A program made the translations under genes and the position numbers. From Micromonospora echinofusca (GTDB lineage: Bacteria > Actinomycetota > Actinomycetes > Mycobacteriales > Micromonosporaceae): a stretch of 64,000 nucleotides of DNA. The notes under the pieces are model-generated. The model was given only the letters and a program-made list of their open reading frames with translations, had not been told where the DNA came from and made no database searches. This document shows, one piece after another, positions 38,057 through 44,878 of this stretch. Location: NCBI RefSeq assembly GCF_900091445.1, contig NZ_LT607733.1, positions 4,615,001 through 4,679,000 of the forward strand. The letters are read 5' to 3'. How positions within the stretch are numbered: position 1 is the stretch's first letter; the number at the start of each line of letters is the position of its first letter.

Positions 38057-38085
38057 TTGGCTTTCCGATCCGCCCGGCCTATGGT
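38057..38085 (+). promoter_or_regulatory. Strong promoter for the structured leader/sRNA
   Basis: TTGGCT (38057-38062), a 17-bp spacer and TATGGT (38080-38085) closely match a sigma-70 promoter. The predicted start is near 38092, which is also the A of an ATG. Confidence 0.7.
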
Positions 38086-38091
38086 GGCTGC

Positions 38092-38340
38092 ATGTGTTCG
38101 ACCGGTCAGCGCAGCAGCACCGCCGTCATGGTGACGGCGGCGTCCGCTGCTGCCTGCCGGTGTGCCCTGCGGGTGACCGTGGCGACCCGGGTGGTGCGAT
38201 CCGCGGTCGCACCGTCGTGCGCCGGCTCGGTCGCCTCCCGACTGCCGAGCCCCGCCGGACGTAGCCCTCCGTGGACCGGTCGCAACTCTCGCGAACGGCC
38301 ACCAGGGCGAAGCTATCCAGCTTCGGCCCTTTTTCTTTTT
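38092..38340 (+). ncRNA. Candidate structured 5' leader or small RNA upstream of dksA
   Basis: About 250 nt between a consensus promoter and an intrinsic terminator. Strong helices are visible. Stem 38111-38118/38146-38153 (8 bp) encloses 38121-38128/38132-38139 (8 bp, 3-nt loop). Stem 38170-38174/38185-38189 has 5 bp. Stem 38193-38199/38207-38213 has 7 bp. Stem 38225-38230/38245-38250 has 6 bp. A GACCGGTC sequence near the 5' end (38100-38107) can pair with a copy at 38274-38281, closing a multibranched fold. It matches no RNA family I recognise (not RNase P, tmRNA, SRP or 6C). An overlapping ATG-initiated frame (38092-38361) is the rival explanation. Confidence 0.45.
38304..38340 (+). terminator. 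Intrinsic terminator/attenuator 18 nt before dksA
   Basis: An 11-bp stem (38304-38314 with 38319-38330, one bulged G) and loop ATCC are followed by TTTTTCTTTTT. It lies inside the leader, just before the Shine-Dalgarno GAAGGAG of the dksA-like gene, so it must be read through for expression. Confidence 0.85.
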
Positions 38341-38357
38341 CCCGAAGGAGCTACGCC

Positions 38358-38675
38358 ATGACCACGCCCACCCAGTCCAGCGAGCAGAAGTGGCTCGACG
38401 ACCTGCGTACGACACTGACCAACGACTTCGAGGCGCAGACCGTCCGGCTGACGCAGCTCACCGCCGACACCGGCGACCCGGGCGAGGCGCACACCCAGAG
38501 CGCGCTGATCGCCGCCACCCGGCAGAGCATCGAGCAGATCAGCGGGGCGCTGCGTCGCCTCGCCGAGGGCCGCTACGGCATCTGCGAGCGATGCTCCGCC
38601 GCGATCCCCCGGGAGCGCCTGGAGGTGCTGCCGCACGCCCGCTTCTGCGTGCCCTGCCAGCAGAAGCAGCACTGA
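38358..38675 (+). CDS. DksA/TraR-family C4 zinc-finger protein
   Basis: Protein of 105 residues. A helical coiled-coil N-terminus (about 10-70, KWLDDLRTTLTNDFEAQT) precedes the C4 zinc finger CERCSAAIPRERLEVLPHARFC(V)PC, at residues ~76-100, with its cysteine pairs intact. Such proteins bind the RNA polymerase secondary channel and modulate transcription in stress; actinobacterial homologues act similarly to DksA or RbpA-like factors. ATG 38358 has Shine-Dalgarno GAAGGAG (38344-38350). Upstream is a structured leader ending in a terminator, implying attenuation control. Confidence 0.88.
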   Translation: MTTPTQSSEQKWLDDLRTTLTNDFEAQTVRLTQLTADTGDPGEAHTQSALIAATRQSIEQISGALRRLAEGRYGICERCSAAIPRERLEVLPHARFCVPCQQKQH

Positions 38676-38683
38676 CGTACGCG

Positions 38684-38716
38684 GGGCTGCCGTGCCGGAA
38701 GACGGCACGGCAGCCC
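38684..38716 (+). terminator. Terminator of the dksA-like gene
   Basis: A 14-bp stem (38684-38697 with 38703-38716) with a 5-nt loop follows the stop by 8 nt. No strong T-run. Confidence 0.7.
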
Positions 38717-38810
38717 TGTCGGTTCAGGCGAACACCGACAGGGCTACGGCACACCCCCGGGCTCGTTCGTGGCGTCGTACGGGTGCGCAGGTGTCAGGTG
38801 TCCACAGACG

Positions 38811-38850
38811 AGCGGGGCGGGCCGGCAGGTGCTCGCCGGTCCGCCCCGCT
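38811..38850 (-). terminator. Terminator of nrdJ
   Basis: A 10-bp outer stem (38811-38820 with 38841-38850) extended by an inner 5-bp stem (38822-38826 with 38835-38839) lies 11 nt beyond the nrdJ stop on the minus strand. Confidence 0.65.
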
Positions 38851-38861
38851 CTCTTCGTACG

Positions 38862-41800
38862 TCAGCTGCAGCCGCTGGTGGAGCCGCAGCCCTCGCAGAC
38901 GTAGCAGCTACCGGCCGGGCGCATCTTCGTACCGCAGGTGAAGCAGAGCGGCGCGTCGGCGGCCTTGCCGATCACGGCCTCCAGCAGCTCGGTGCTGGAG
39001 CCCACGGGCGGCGCCGGCTTGGCGGCGGCGACGTCGGCGGTCTCCTGCGCCGGCTGGGCGATCGGGCCGGTCTTCGGCTCGGCCGGCGCTTCGACCGGGG
39101 CGGAGGCGGCCATCGCGGTGAGGTCCGCACCGCTCGCCTCCGCCTCCGCCTCGGCCCGGAGCTGGGCGGCCCGCTCGCTGGCGGTGAAGATGCCCAGTTC
39201 CGCGCGGCGCTCGTACGGCAGGAAGTCCAGCGCCAGGCGACGGAAGATGTAGTCCATCACCGAGGCGGCCATCCGCACGTCCGGGTCGTCGGTCATGCCG
39301 GCCGGCTCGAAGCGCATGTTGGTGAACTTGCTGACGTACGTCTCCAGCGGGACGCCGTACTGGAGACCGATGGAGATGGCCACCGAGAAGGCGTCCATCA
39401 CACCGGCCAGGGTCGAGCCCTGCTTCGACATCTTGAGGAAGACCTCGCCCAGGCCGTCGTCCGGGTAGGACGAGGCGGTGAGGTAGCCCTCGGCGCCGCC
39501 GACGGAGAAGCTGACCGTCTGGGACGGGCGCTTCTTCGGCAGCCGCTTGCGCACCGGGCGGTACTCGACGACCTTCTCGACGACCTTCTCCACCTCGGCC
39601 GGGGCCTCGGTGGTCGCGGCGGCCTTGTTGGGCTTGGCGACCGACAGCGGCTGGCCGACCTTGCAGTTGTCGCGGTAGATCGCCAGCGCCTTGAGGCCGA
39701 GCTTCCAGCCCTCGAAGTAGATCTTCTCGACGTCCTCGACGGTTGCCTGCTCCGGCATGTTGACCGTCTTGGAGATGGCGCCGGAGATGAACGGCTGGAC
39801 GGCCGCCATCATCCGTACGTGGCCCATGGGGGCGATCGAGCGCTCCCCCATCGCGCAGTCGAAGACCGGGTAGTGCTCCGGCTTCAGGCCGGGGGCGTCG
39901 ACCACGTGGCCGTGGTCGGCGATGTGCTCCACGATCGCCTCGACCTGCTCCTCGGGGTAGCCGAGGCTGCGCAGGGCGCGCGGCACGGTCTGGTTGACGA
40001 TCTGCATCGAGCCGCCGCCGACCAGCTTCTTGAACTTGACCAGCGCCAGGTCCGGCTCGACGCCGGTGGTGTCGCAGTCCATCATCAGGCCGATGGTGCC
40101 GGTCGGCGCGAGCACGCTGGCCTGCGAGTTGCGCCAGCCGAACTTGTCACCGATCTTGTTGCCCTGGGTCCACTGCTTCGTCGCCTCGCGGACGATCGCG
40201 GTGGCCACGGTGCCCGACGGCTTGATCTCGTCGTTGGCGGCGGCGTGCTTGCGCATGACCCGCTTGTGCGGCTCGGCGTTGCGGGCGTAGCCGTCGTACG
40301 CGCCGACGACGCCGGCCAGCTCGGCGGAGCGGCGGTACGCGGTGCCGGTCATCAGCGAGGTGATCGCCGCGGCGACCGAGCGGCCCTGCTCCGAGTCGTA
40401 CGGCAGGCCGGAGGCCATCAGCAGGGCGCCCAGGTTGGCGTAGCCGATGCCGAGCTGCCGGTAGGCGCGGGTGGTCTCGCCGATCTTCTCGGTCGGGAAG
40501 TCGGCGAAGCAGATCGAGATGTCCATCGCGGTGATGACGAACTCGACGGAGCGGACGAACTTCTCCACCTCGAAGCCGCCGTCGGCGCGGAGGAACTTCA
40601 TCAGGTTGAGCGAGGCCAGGTTGCACGAGGAGTTGTCCAGGTGCAGGTACTCCGAGCACGGGTTCGACGCGGTGATCCGCCCGGTCTCCGGGCAGGTGTG
40701 CCAGTCGTTGATCGTGTCGTCGTACTGCAGGCCGGGGTCGGCACACTCCCACGCGGCGTGGGAGATGGTGCGGAACAGGTTCTTGGCGTCGATGGTCTCG
40801 ATCACCGAGCCGTCGAGCCGGCCGCGCAGGTCGAAGCCGCCGCCGTTCTCCACGGCGGTCATGAACTCGTCGGAGACCCGGACGGAGTTGTTGGCGTTCT
40901 GGTACTGCACGCTGACGATGTCGGCGCCGCCGAGGTCCATGTCGAACCCGGCGTCGCGCAGCGCGCGGATCTTGTCCTCCTCGCGCGCCTTGGTGACCAC
41001 GAACTCCTGGATGTCCGGGTGGTCCACGTCGAGGATGACCATCTTCGCCGCGCGCCGGGTGGCGCCGCCGGACTTGATGGTGCCGGCGGAGGCATCGGCG
41101 CCGCGCATGAAGCTGACCGGGCCGGAGGCGTTGCCGCCGGAGGAGAGCAGCTCGCGGGAGGAGCGGATCCGGGACAGGTTGACGCCGGAGCCGGAGCCAC
41201 CCTTGAAGATCAGCCCTTCCTCCTTGTACCAGTCGAGGATGGAGTCCATCGAGTCGTCGACGGCCAGGATGAAGCAGTTGTGCACCCGGAGATTGCCGGC
41301 CAGGAACTCGCCGCTCTCCGTCTGGATGTCGTAGACCTCCATCGTGCCGAGCGGCTCGACGTGGTCGATCTCCAGCCGCTTGACGTCGCCGGCCGAGCGG
41401 CCGGGCTTGGCGAAGCTCGCCTCGAGCTTGACCATCTTCTCCGCGCCCACGAACCCGATGTGCGTGGCGAAGAGGTCGCGGTCGCCGTCGTTCTGGATCC
41501 GGACCGACCAGCAGTCCTTGCGGTCCGGGCGCGGGTCCGCCTTGCGCCCCACGCGGGAGAAGATCCCGAACCGCAGCAGCAGGCTCTGCACGCCACGGAT
41601 CAGCTTCTCCGAGATCATGTCCGCCGCGACGAGCGTCGAGTGCTCGCGCGCCGAGACGTAGCCCTCGGCCTGGAAGATGCTGCGCAGGTACGCCGCGACG
41701 ACCGGCAGCGGCGCGGTGAAGAGCCGCTGCGGCACCTCCATGTCGACGCCGCGCGTCAGCAGGTCCCACTTCTCCACAAACGGACGCAGGTGCTCGCCGT

Positions 41801-42818
41801 AGAGTCGGGTACGCCGGCAGTCCAACTCGTCGCTCTGCGTCGTCACCGCGCGCTCGTGCCGGTGCGCGGTGCCGAAGACCTCGTCGAGCGCGACGGTGAC
41901 CCAGTCCGACTCGTCGTCGTTGACCGTCATCGCCTCGATCGTCAGGGACCGGTTCGTGCCCTGGTCGTATTGGCCCACGAACCCGTCGGACTGCAACCAG
42001 CCGGCGAGGGCGGCCTCGCGGATGTCCCGCAGGTCGATCTCGCTCTCGCCGAAGGCGTACGTGCGGTGCCACTCGAGCTGGTCGCCAACCTGGAGGGTGC
42101 CGGCCTCGACCCAGCTGCCCGTGCCCTGGCCCGTGCTCTTCCACACCACGTGGTCCGGCGTGACGTCGAGCTGGTAGCCGGCCTTGGTGTGCAGCCGGAT
42201 GACCTCACGCACCCCGTTGGCCTTGACGGCGACGATGCTGGTCAGGCCGCCGTTGCCGTCGTACACCTTGGTGCCGACGGCGTTCTCCTCGACCAGCTTG
42301 CCGATCGGCACCAGGCCGGCGGGCGTGCTGACCAGCGAGTCGTACGGCAGGCAGGCGCTGACCTGCTGCGGCGAGGGCGTGCCGACGTTGAACCAGACCG
42401 GCGAGTTGAAGCTGAACACCTGGTGCAGCAGCATCCAGGTCAGCTCGTGGGCGAAGACCTCGGCGTCGGCCGGGCCGGCGAAGTAGCCGTACTCCTCACC
42501 CGCGGTGCGGTAGGTGGTGACCACCCGGTCGATGAGCTGCCGCAGCGACCACTCCCGCTCGGGGGTGCCGACGGCGCCCCGGAAGTACTTGGTGGTCACG
42601 ATGTTCGCCGCGTTGACGCTCCACGACTCGGGGAACTCGACGCCACGCTGCTCGAAGTTGACCGAGCCGTCCCGCCAGTTCGTCATGACGATGTCGCGAC
42701 GCTCCCAGGCGACCTCGTCGTAGGGGTGCACCCCCTCGGTGGTCCAGACCCGCTCGATCTTGAGTCCCGCGCCGGCCTTGTTCCGTGCCCTGCTGGTTGT
42801 CACACCGTCCCCCGACAT
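38862..42818 (-). CDS. nrdJ: Vitamin B12-dependent ribonucleotide reductase, interrupted by an intein
   Basis: Class II (adenosylcobalamin) ribonucleoside-diphosphate reductase, reducing NDPs to dNDPs independent of oxygen. The precursor has 1318 residues; without the 359-residue intein it is 959, the normal size. N-extein residues 1-155 hold the N-terminal domain ending in TPSPQQVSA; the C-extein resumes at CFILAVDDSMDSI. Catalytic landmarks include the redox Cys of SACFIL, the thiyl-radical finger NPCSEYLHLDNSSCNL, and a Cys-rich C-terminus (CFTCGTKM and CYVCEGCGSTSGC) likely to shuttle electrons from thioredoxin. It is directly downstream of nrdR in one operon, with 70 bp between them. Confidence 0.97.
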   Translation of the reverse strand: MSGDGVTTSRARNKAGAGLKIERVWTTEGVHPYDEVAWERRDIVMTNWRDGSVNFEQRGVEFPESWSVNAANIVTTKYFRGAVGTPEREWSLRQLIDRVVTTYRTAGEEYGYFAGPADAEVFAHELTWMLLHQVFSFNSPVWFNVGTPSPQQVSACLPYDSLVSTPAGLVPIGKLVEENAVGTKVYDGNGGLTSIVAVKANGVREVIRLHTKAGYQLDVTPDHVVWKSTGQGTGSWVEAGTLQVGDQLEWHRTYAFGESEIDLRDIREAALAGWLQSDGFVGQYDQGTNRSLTIEAMTVNDDESDWVTVALDEVFGTAHRHERAVTTQSDELDCRRTRLYGEHLRPFVEKWDLLTRGVDMEVPQRLFTAPLPVVAAYLRSIFQAEGYVSAREHSTLVAADMISEKLIRGVQSLLLRFGIFSRVGRKADPRPDRKDCWSVRIQNDGDRDLFATHIGFVGAEKMVKLEASFAKPGRSAGDVKRLEIDHVEPLGTMEVYDIQTESGEFLAGNLRVHNCFILAVDDSMDSILDWYKEEGLIFKGGSGSGVNLSRIRSSRELLSSGGNASGPVSFMRGADASAGTIKSGGATRRAAKMVILDVDHPDIQEFVVTKAREEDKIRALRDAGFDMDLGGADIVSVQYQNANNSVRVSDEFMTAVENGGGFDLRGRLDGSVIETIDAKNLFRTISHAAWECADPGLQYDDTINDWHTCPETGRITASNPCSEYLHLDNSSCNLASLNLMKFLRADGGFEVEKFVRSVEFVITAMDISICFADFPTEKIGETTRAYRQLGIGYANLGALLMASGLPYDSEQGRSVAAAITSLMTGTAYRRSAELAGVVGAYDGYARNAEPHKRVMRKHAAANDEIKPSGTVATAIVREATKQWTQGNKIGDKFGWRNSQASVLAPTGTIGLMMDCDTTGVEPDLALVKFKKLVGGGSMQIVNQTVPRALRSLGYPEEQVEAIVEHIADHGHVVDAPGLKPEHYPVFDCAMGERSIAPMGHVRMMAAVQPFISGAISKTVNMPEQATVEDVEKIYFEGWKLGLKALAIYRDNCKVGQPLSVAKPNKAAATTEAPAEVEKVVEKVVEYRPVRKRLPKKRPSQTVSFSVGGAEGYLTASSYPDDGLGEVFLKMSKQGSTLAGVMDAFSVAISIGLQYGVPLETYVSKFTNMRFEPAGMTDDPDVRMAASVMDYIFRRLALDFLPYERRAELGIFTASERAAQLRAEAEAEASGADLTAMAASAPVEAPAEPKTGPIAQPAQETADVAAAKPAPPVGSSTELLEAVIGKAADAPLCFTCGTKMRPAGSCYVCEGCGSTSGCS
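41277..42353 (-). mobile_element. LAGLIDADG homing-endonuclease intein in nrdJ
   Basis: In-frame insertion of 359 codons (precursor residues 156-514). Splicing block A starts with Cys (CLPYDSLVSTPAG), block B has TPDHVVW with the catalytic Thr and His, and the C-terminal blocks F/G read VYDIQTESGEFLAGN...RVHN, then Cys+1 of the C-extein. Both endonuclease motifs keep their acidic residue: LAGWLQSDG (271-279) and YLRSIFQAEG (377-386). So splicing and homing look intact. The insertion point is immediately before the catalytic Cys of SACFIL, a conserved and functionally essential site. Confidence 0.95.
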
Positions 42819-42888
42819 CTCATCCGCCCCCTCGTCCGCACGGCCACCCGCCGCCCGATCCGACTTGTCGTCATCTGCAAAGAAAAAA

Positions 42889-43389
42889 TCAACTGGTACG
42901 GCCGGCGGCCTCGGCCGCCTCGGCCCCGGCGCCCTCCCGGGCGCGCGCGGCGGCCCGCAGCGTCTCGATCTCCCGCTCGAAGTCGGCGAGCGAGTCGAAC
43001 GACCGGTAGACGCTGGCGAACCGCATGTAGGCCACCTCGTCCAGGTCCCGCAGCGGGCCCAGGATGGCCAGCCCCACCTCGTGGCTGGGGATCTCGGCGG
43101 CCCCCTTGGCCCGGACGGTCTCCTCGACCTTCTGCGCGAGCAGCGCGATCGAGTCGTCGTCCACGGGCCGGCCCTGGCACGCCTTGCGCACCCCGCCGAC
43201 GATCTTCGTACGGCTGAACGGCTCGGTGACCCCGCTGCGCTTGACGACCGCGAGGACCGCCTCCTCCACCGTGGTGAACCGCTTGCCGCACTCCGGGCAG
43301 GACCGCCGCCGGCGGATCAACTGGCCGTCGTCGGCCTCCCGCGAGTCGACGACCCGGGAGTCTGCGTGCCGGCAGTACGGACACCGCAT
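42889..43389 (-). CDS. nrdR: NrdR transcriptional repressor
   Basis: Zinc- and nucleotide-dependent repressor of ribonucleotide reductase genes, 166 residues. The N-terminal zinc ribbon has [15 protein letters not shown] and [10 protein letters not shown] (residues 3-42). An ATP-cone domain (about 46-136) has [19 protein letters not shown] and binds ATP or dATP to set DNA affinity. The C-terminal Ala/Glu-rich tail is disordered. It is the first gene of the nrdR-nrdJ operon, as in Streptomyces, and candidate NrdR boxes overlap its promoter. Confidence 0.97.
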   Translation of the reverse strand: MRCPYCRHADSRVVDSREADDGQLIRRRRSCPECGKRFTTVEEAVLAVVKRSGVTEPFSRTKIVGGVRKACQGRPVDDDSIALLAQKVEETVRAKGAAEIPSHEVGLAILGPLRDLDEVAYMRFASVYRSFDSLADFEREIETLRAAARAREGAGAEAAEAAGRTS

Positions 43390-43514
43390 CGCACCCGACC
43401 TCCTTCGTCGATCGCGGGCCCGCCGACCGCTTCCCGGGCACGCGTGAGCGCGACGGAGCCATCTGTCGATGGTCTTCGCCGTGTCGACGGTGCCGGAGTG
43501 CGGTGGGTAGTCGA

Positions 43515-43562
43515 ACCCAACCTGTAGGCGACTTACGCCCGTGTGACTACTACATCTAGGGG
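43515..43562 (-). promoter_or_regulatory. Two candidate NrdR boxes
   Basis: Box 1 at 43547-43562 (minus strand CCCCTAGATGTAGTAG) and box 2 at 43515-43530 (CGCCTACAGGTTGGGT) each match the palindromic NrdR consensus ACACWATATATWGTGT at 9-10 of 16 positions. They are offset by 32 bp, the three-turn spacing typical of NrdR operators. Box 1 covers the expected transcription start. Inference. Confidence 0.55.
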
Positions 43563-43565
43563 TCG

Positions 43566-43594
43566 ACCGTAGGCCGCTGCGGATCGGAGGTCAA
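43566..43594 (-). promoter_or_regulatory. Promoter of the nrdR-nrdJ operon
   Basis: On the minus strand TTGACC (43589-43594), a 17-bp spacer and TACGGT (43566-43571) form a near-consensus promoter. The start near 43559 falls inside the first NrdR box, giving a leader of about 170 nt. Confidence 0.65.
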
Positions 43595-43728
43595 GTTGGC
43601 CGGCGTGTCCGGCGCGTCACCCGGACTGCGTGGCCGACCAGCACGCCGCCCGCCCCAGGACCAACCGTGCGGCGCTCCCGGGAGTTACCGGTCCGACCGT
43701 CGCGAAACGGCCGACGATCGGACGAAAG

Positions 43729-43744
43729 TCGAACACCCGTTCGA
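43729..43744. promoter_or_regulatory. Perfect SOS (LexA) box
   Basis: TCGAACACCCGTTCGA fits the actinobacterial LexA consensus TCGAAC-N4-GTTCGA at all specified bases. A TACCAT -10 (43752-43757) stands 17 bp downstream of its first half, so LexA would block the -35 of a lexA promoter (autoregulation). Confidence 0.85.
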
Positions 43745-43825
43745 TCCGACGTACCATTTATCAGAACACGAGTACGAGCGGACCGGTTTTTCACACCGAC
43801 ACGCCGAGCAAGGTCGTACAGATGT

Positions 43826-43854
43826 TTGAAAATGACCGATCTCACCTATACGGT
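43826..43854 (+). promoter_or_regulatory. Second candidate lexA promoter, not covered by the SOS box
   Basis: TTGAAA (43826-43831), a 17-bp spacer and TACGGT (43849-43854) match a sigma-70 promoter. It lies 82 bp downstream of the SOS box and about 135 bp before the lexA GTG. The leader is rich in C and A. Confidence 0.5.
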
Positions 43855-43989
43855 CTTGAACAACCGGGCGCGGAATCCTCCGTCCACCGGTCACCTCGCA
43901 CCACCGCACGCACCAGCATCACCGCACACCAGCACCCCGCACGCACCACGAGCCGCCAAGGCACCCAGCGCCGACCAGGGAGGACGGAC

Positions 43990-44772
43990 GTGACCGAGGA
44001 TCGGGCCAGCCGGCCGAAGAGCCCGCAGCAGATCACCGAGGCGGGACCGCCGGCCACCCGACGCCGGGGCGCCGCGCGCAGCCGGACCGGGCAGCCCGCC
44101 GTGCGCGCGGTCACCCCGGTGGTCAGTGCCTTCCCCGACCCCGCGACGGTGGATCTCACCGCCCGGCAGCGCCGGATCCTGGAGTTCATCCGCAGCTGGG
44201 TCGAGCGGCACGGCTACCCGCCGAGCGTGCGCGAGATCGGCGAGGCCGTCGGCTTGGTCTCGCCGTCCAGCGTCGCCTACCAGCTCAAGGAGCTGGAGAA
44301 GAAGGGCTTCCTGCGCCGCGACCCCAACCGGCCGCGCGCCGTGGACGTCCGGGCGCCCGCCGAGGTCGACGACGAGCTGGCCCGCTCGCAGCGTCCCACC
44401 CCGGCCTACGTGCCGATGCTGGGCCGGATCGCGGCTGGTGGCCCGATCCTGGCCGAGCAGGCCGTGGAGGACATCTTCCCCCTCCCCCGCGAGCTGGTGG
44501 GTGAGGGGGAGGTCTTCATGCTCCAGGTCAAGGGCGACTCGATGCTGGACGCGGCGATCTGCGACGGCGACTGGGTCGTGGTCCGGCAGCAGCCGACCGC
44601 CGAGGCCGGCGACATCGTCGCCGCCATGCTCGACGGCGAGGCGACCGTGAAGACCTACCGCCGCCGCGACGGGCACGTCTGGCTCATGCCGCAGAACCCG
44701 GCCTTCGACCCGATCCCCGGCGACGACGCCACGATCATGGGCCGGGTCGTCGCGGTGCTGCGCCGCATCTGA
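43990..44772 (+). CDS. lexA: SOS-response repressor LexA
   Basis: Repressor and self-cleaving serine peptidase of 260 residues. The N-terminal ~45 residues are a variable Arg/Pro-rich extension. The winged helix follows with [20 protein letters not shown] and [17 protein letters not shown]. The S24 peptidase domain keeps the Ala-Gly cleavage site (RIAAGGPIL), the nucleophile Ser in [10 protein letters not shown] and the Lys in [13 protein letters not shown] damage and RecA filaments trigger cleavage. GTG 43990 is preceded by GGAGG. A perfect SOS box lies 246 bp upstream. In mycobacteria a divergent LysM gene sits next to lexA; here nrdR takes that place. Confidence 0.97.
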   Translation: MTEDRASRPKSPQQITEAGPPATRRRGAARSRTGQPAVRAVTPVVSAFPDPATVDLTARQRRILEFIRSWVERHGYPPSVREIGEAVGLVSPSSVAYQLKELEKKGFLRRDPNRPRAVDVRAPAEVDDELARSQRPTPAYVPMLGRIAAGGPILAEQAVEDIFPLPRELVGEGEVFMLQVKGDSMLDAAICDGDWVVVRQQPTAEAGDIVAAMLDGEATVKTYRRRDGHVWLMPQNPAFDPIPGDDATIMGRVVAVLRRI

Positions 44773-44785
44773 TCCGCCACCGCGT

Positions 44786-44812
44786 CGGGTGACCGCCGTC
44801 GGCGGTCACCCG
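44786..44812 (+). terminator. lexA terminator hairpin
   Basis: A perfect 12-bp stem (44786-44797 with 44801-44812) with a 3-nt loop starts 14 nt after the lexA stop. Confidence 0.7.
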
Positions 44813-44865
44813 ACGGTCCCTGACCGCCGACGGTCCCTGACCGCCGACGGTCCCTCAGGACCGTC
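44812..44865. repeat. 17-bp tandem repeat ending in a second hairpin
   Basis: GACGGTCCCTGACCGCC occurs at 44812-44828 and 44829-44845, and its first ten bases again at 44846-44855. The last partial copy forms an 8-bp stem (44846-44853 with 44858-44865), probably the terminator for the convergent gene on the minus strand. Confidence 0.7.
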
Positions 44866-44878
44866 GGTCCAGCGGAGT

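Noticed and set aside
43490..43530. GGTTCGA-like T-arm on the minus strand upstream of nrdR, suggesting a tRNA
   Set aside because: The arm does not give a 5-bp stem with a 7-nt loop, and no matching acceptor, D- or anticodon arms are present. The sequence fits an NrdR operator region better.
42819..43600. Possible cobalamin riboswitch for the B12-dependent reductase operon
   Set aside because: No B12-box-like sequence or the expected multi-helix core was seen in the nrdR leader or the nrdR-nrdJ gap.
43667..43993. Open frame upstream of lexA as a separate small gene
   Set aside because: It has poor codon bias, no Shine-Dalgarno, and overlaps the SOS box and both promoters.
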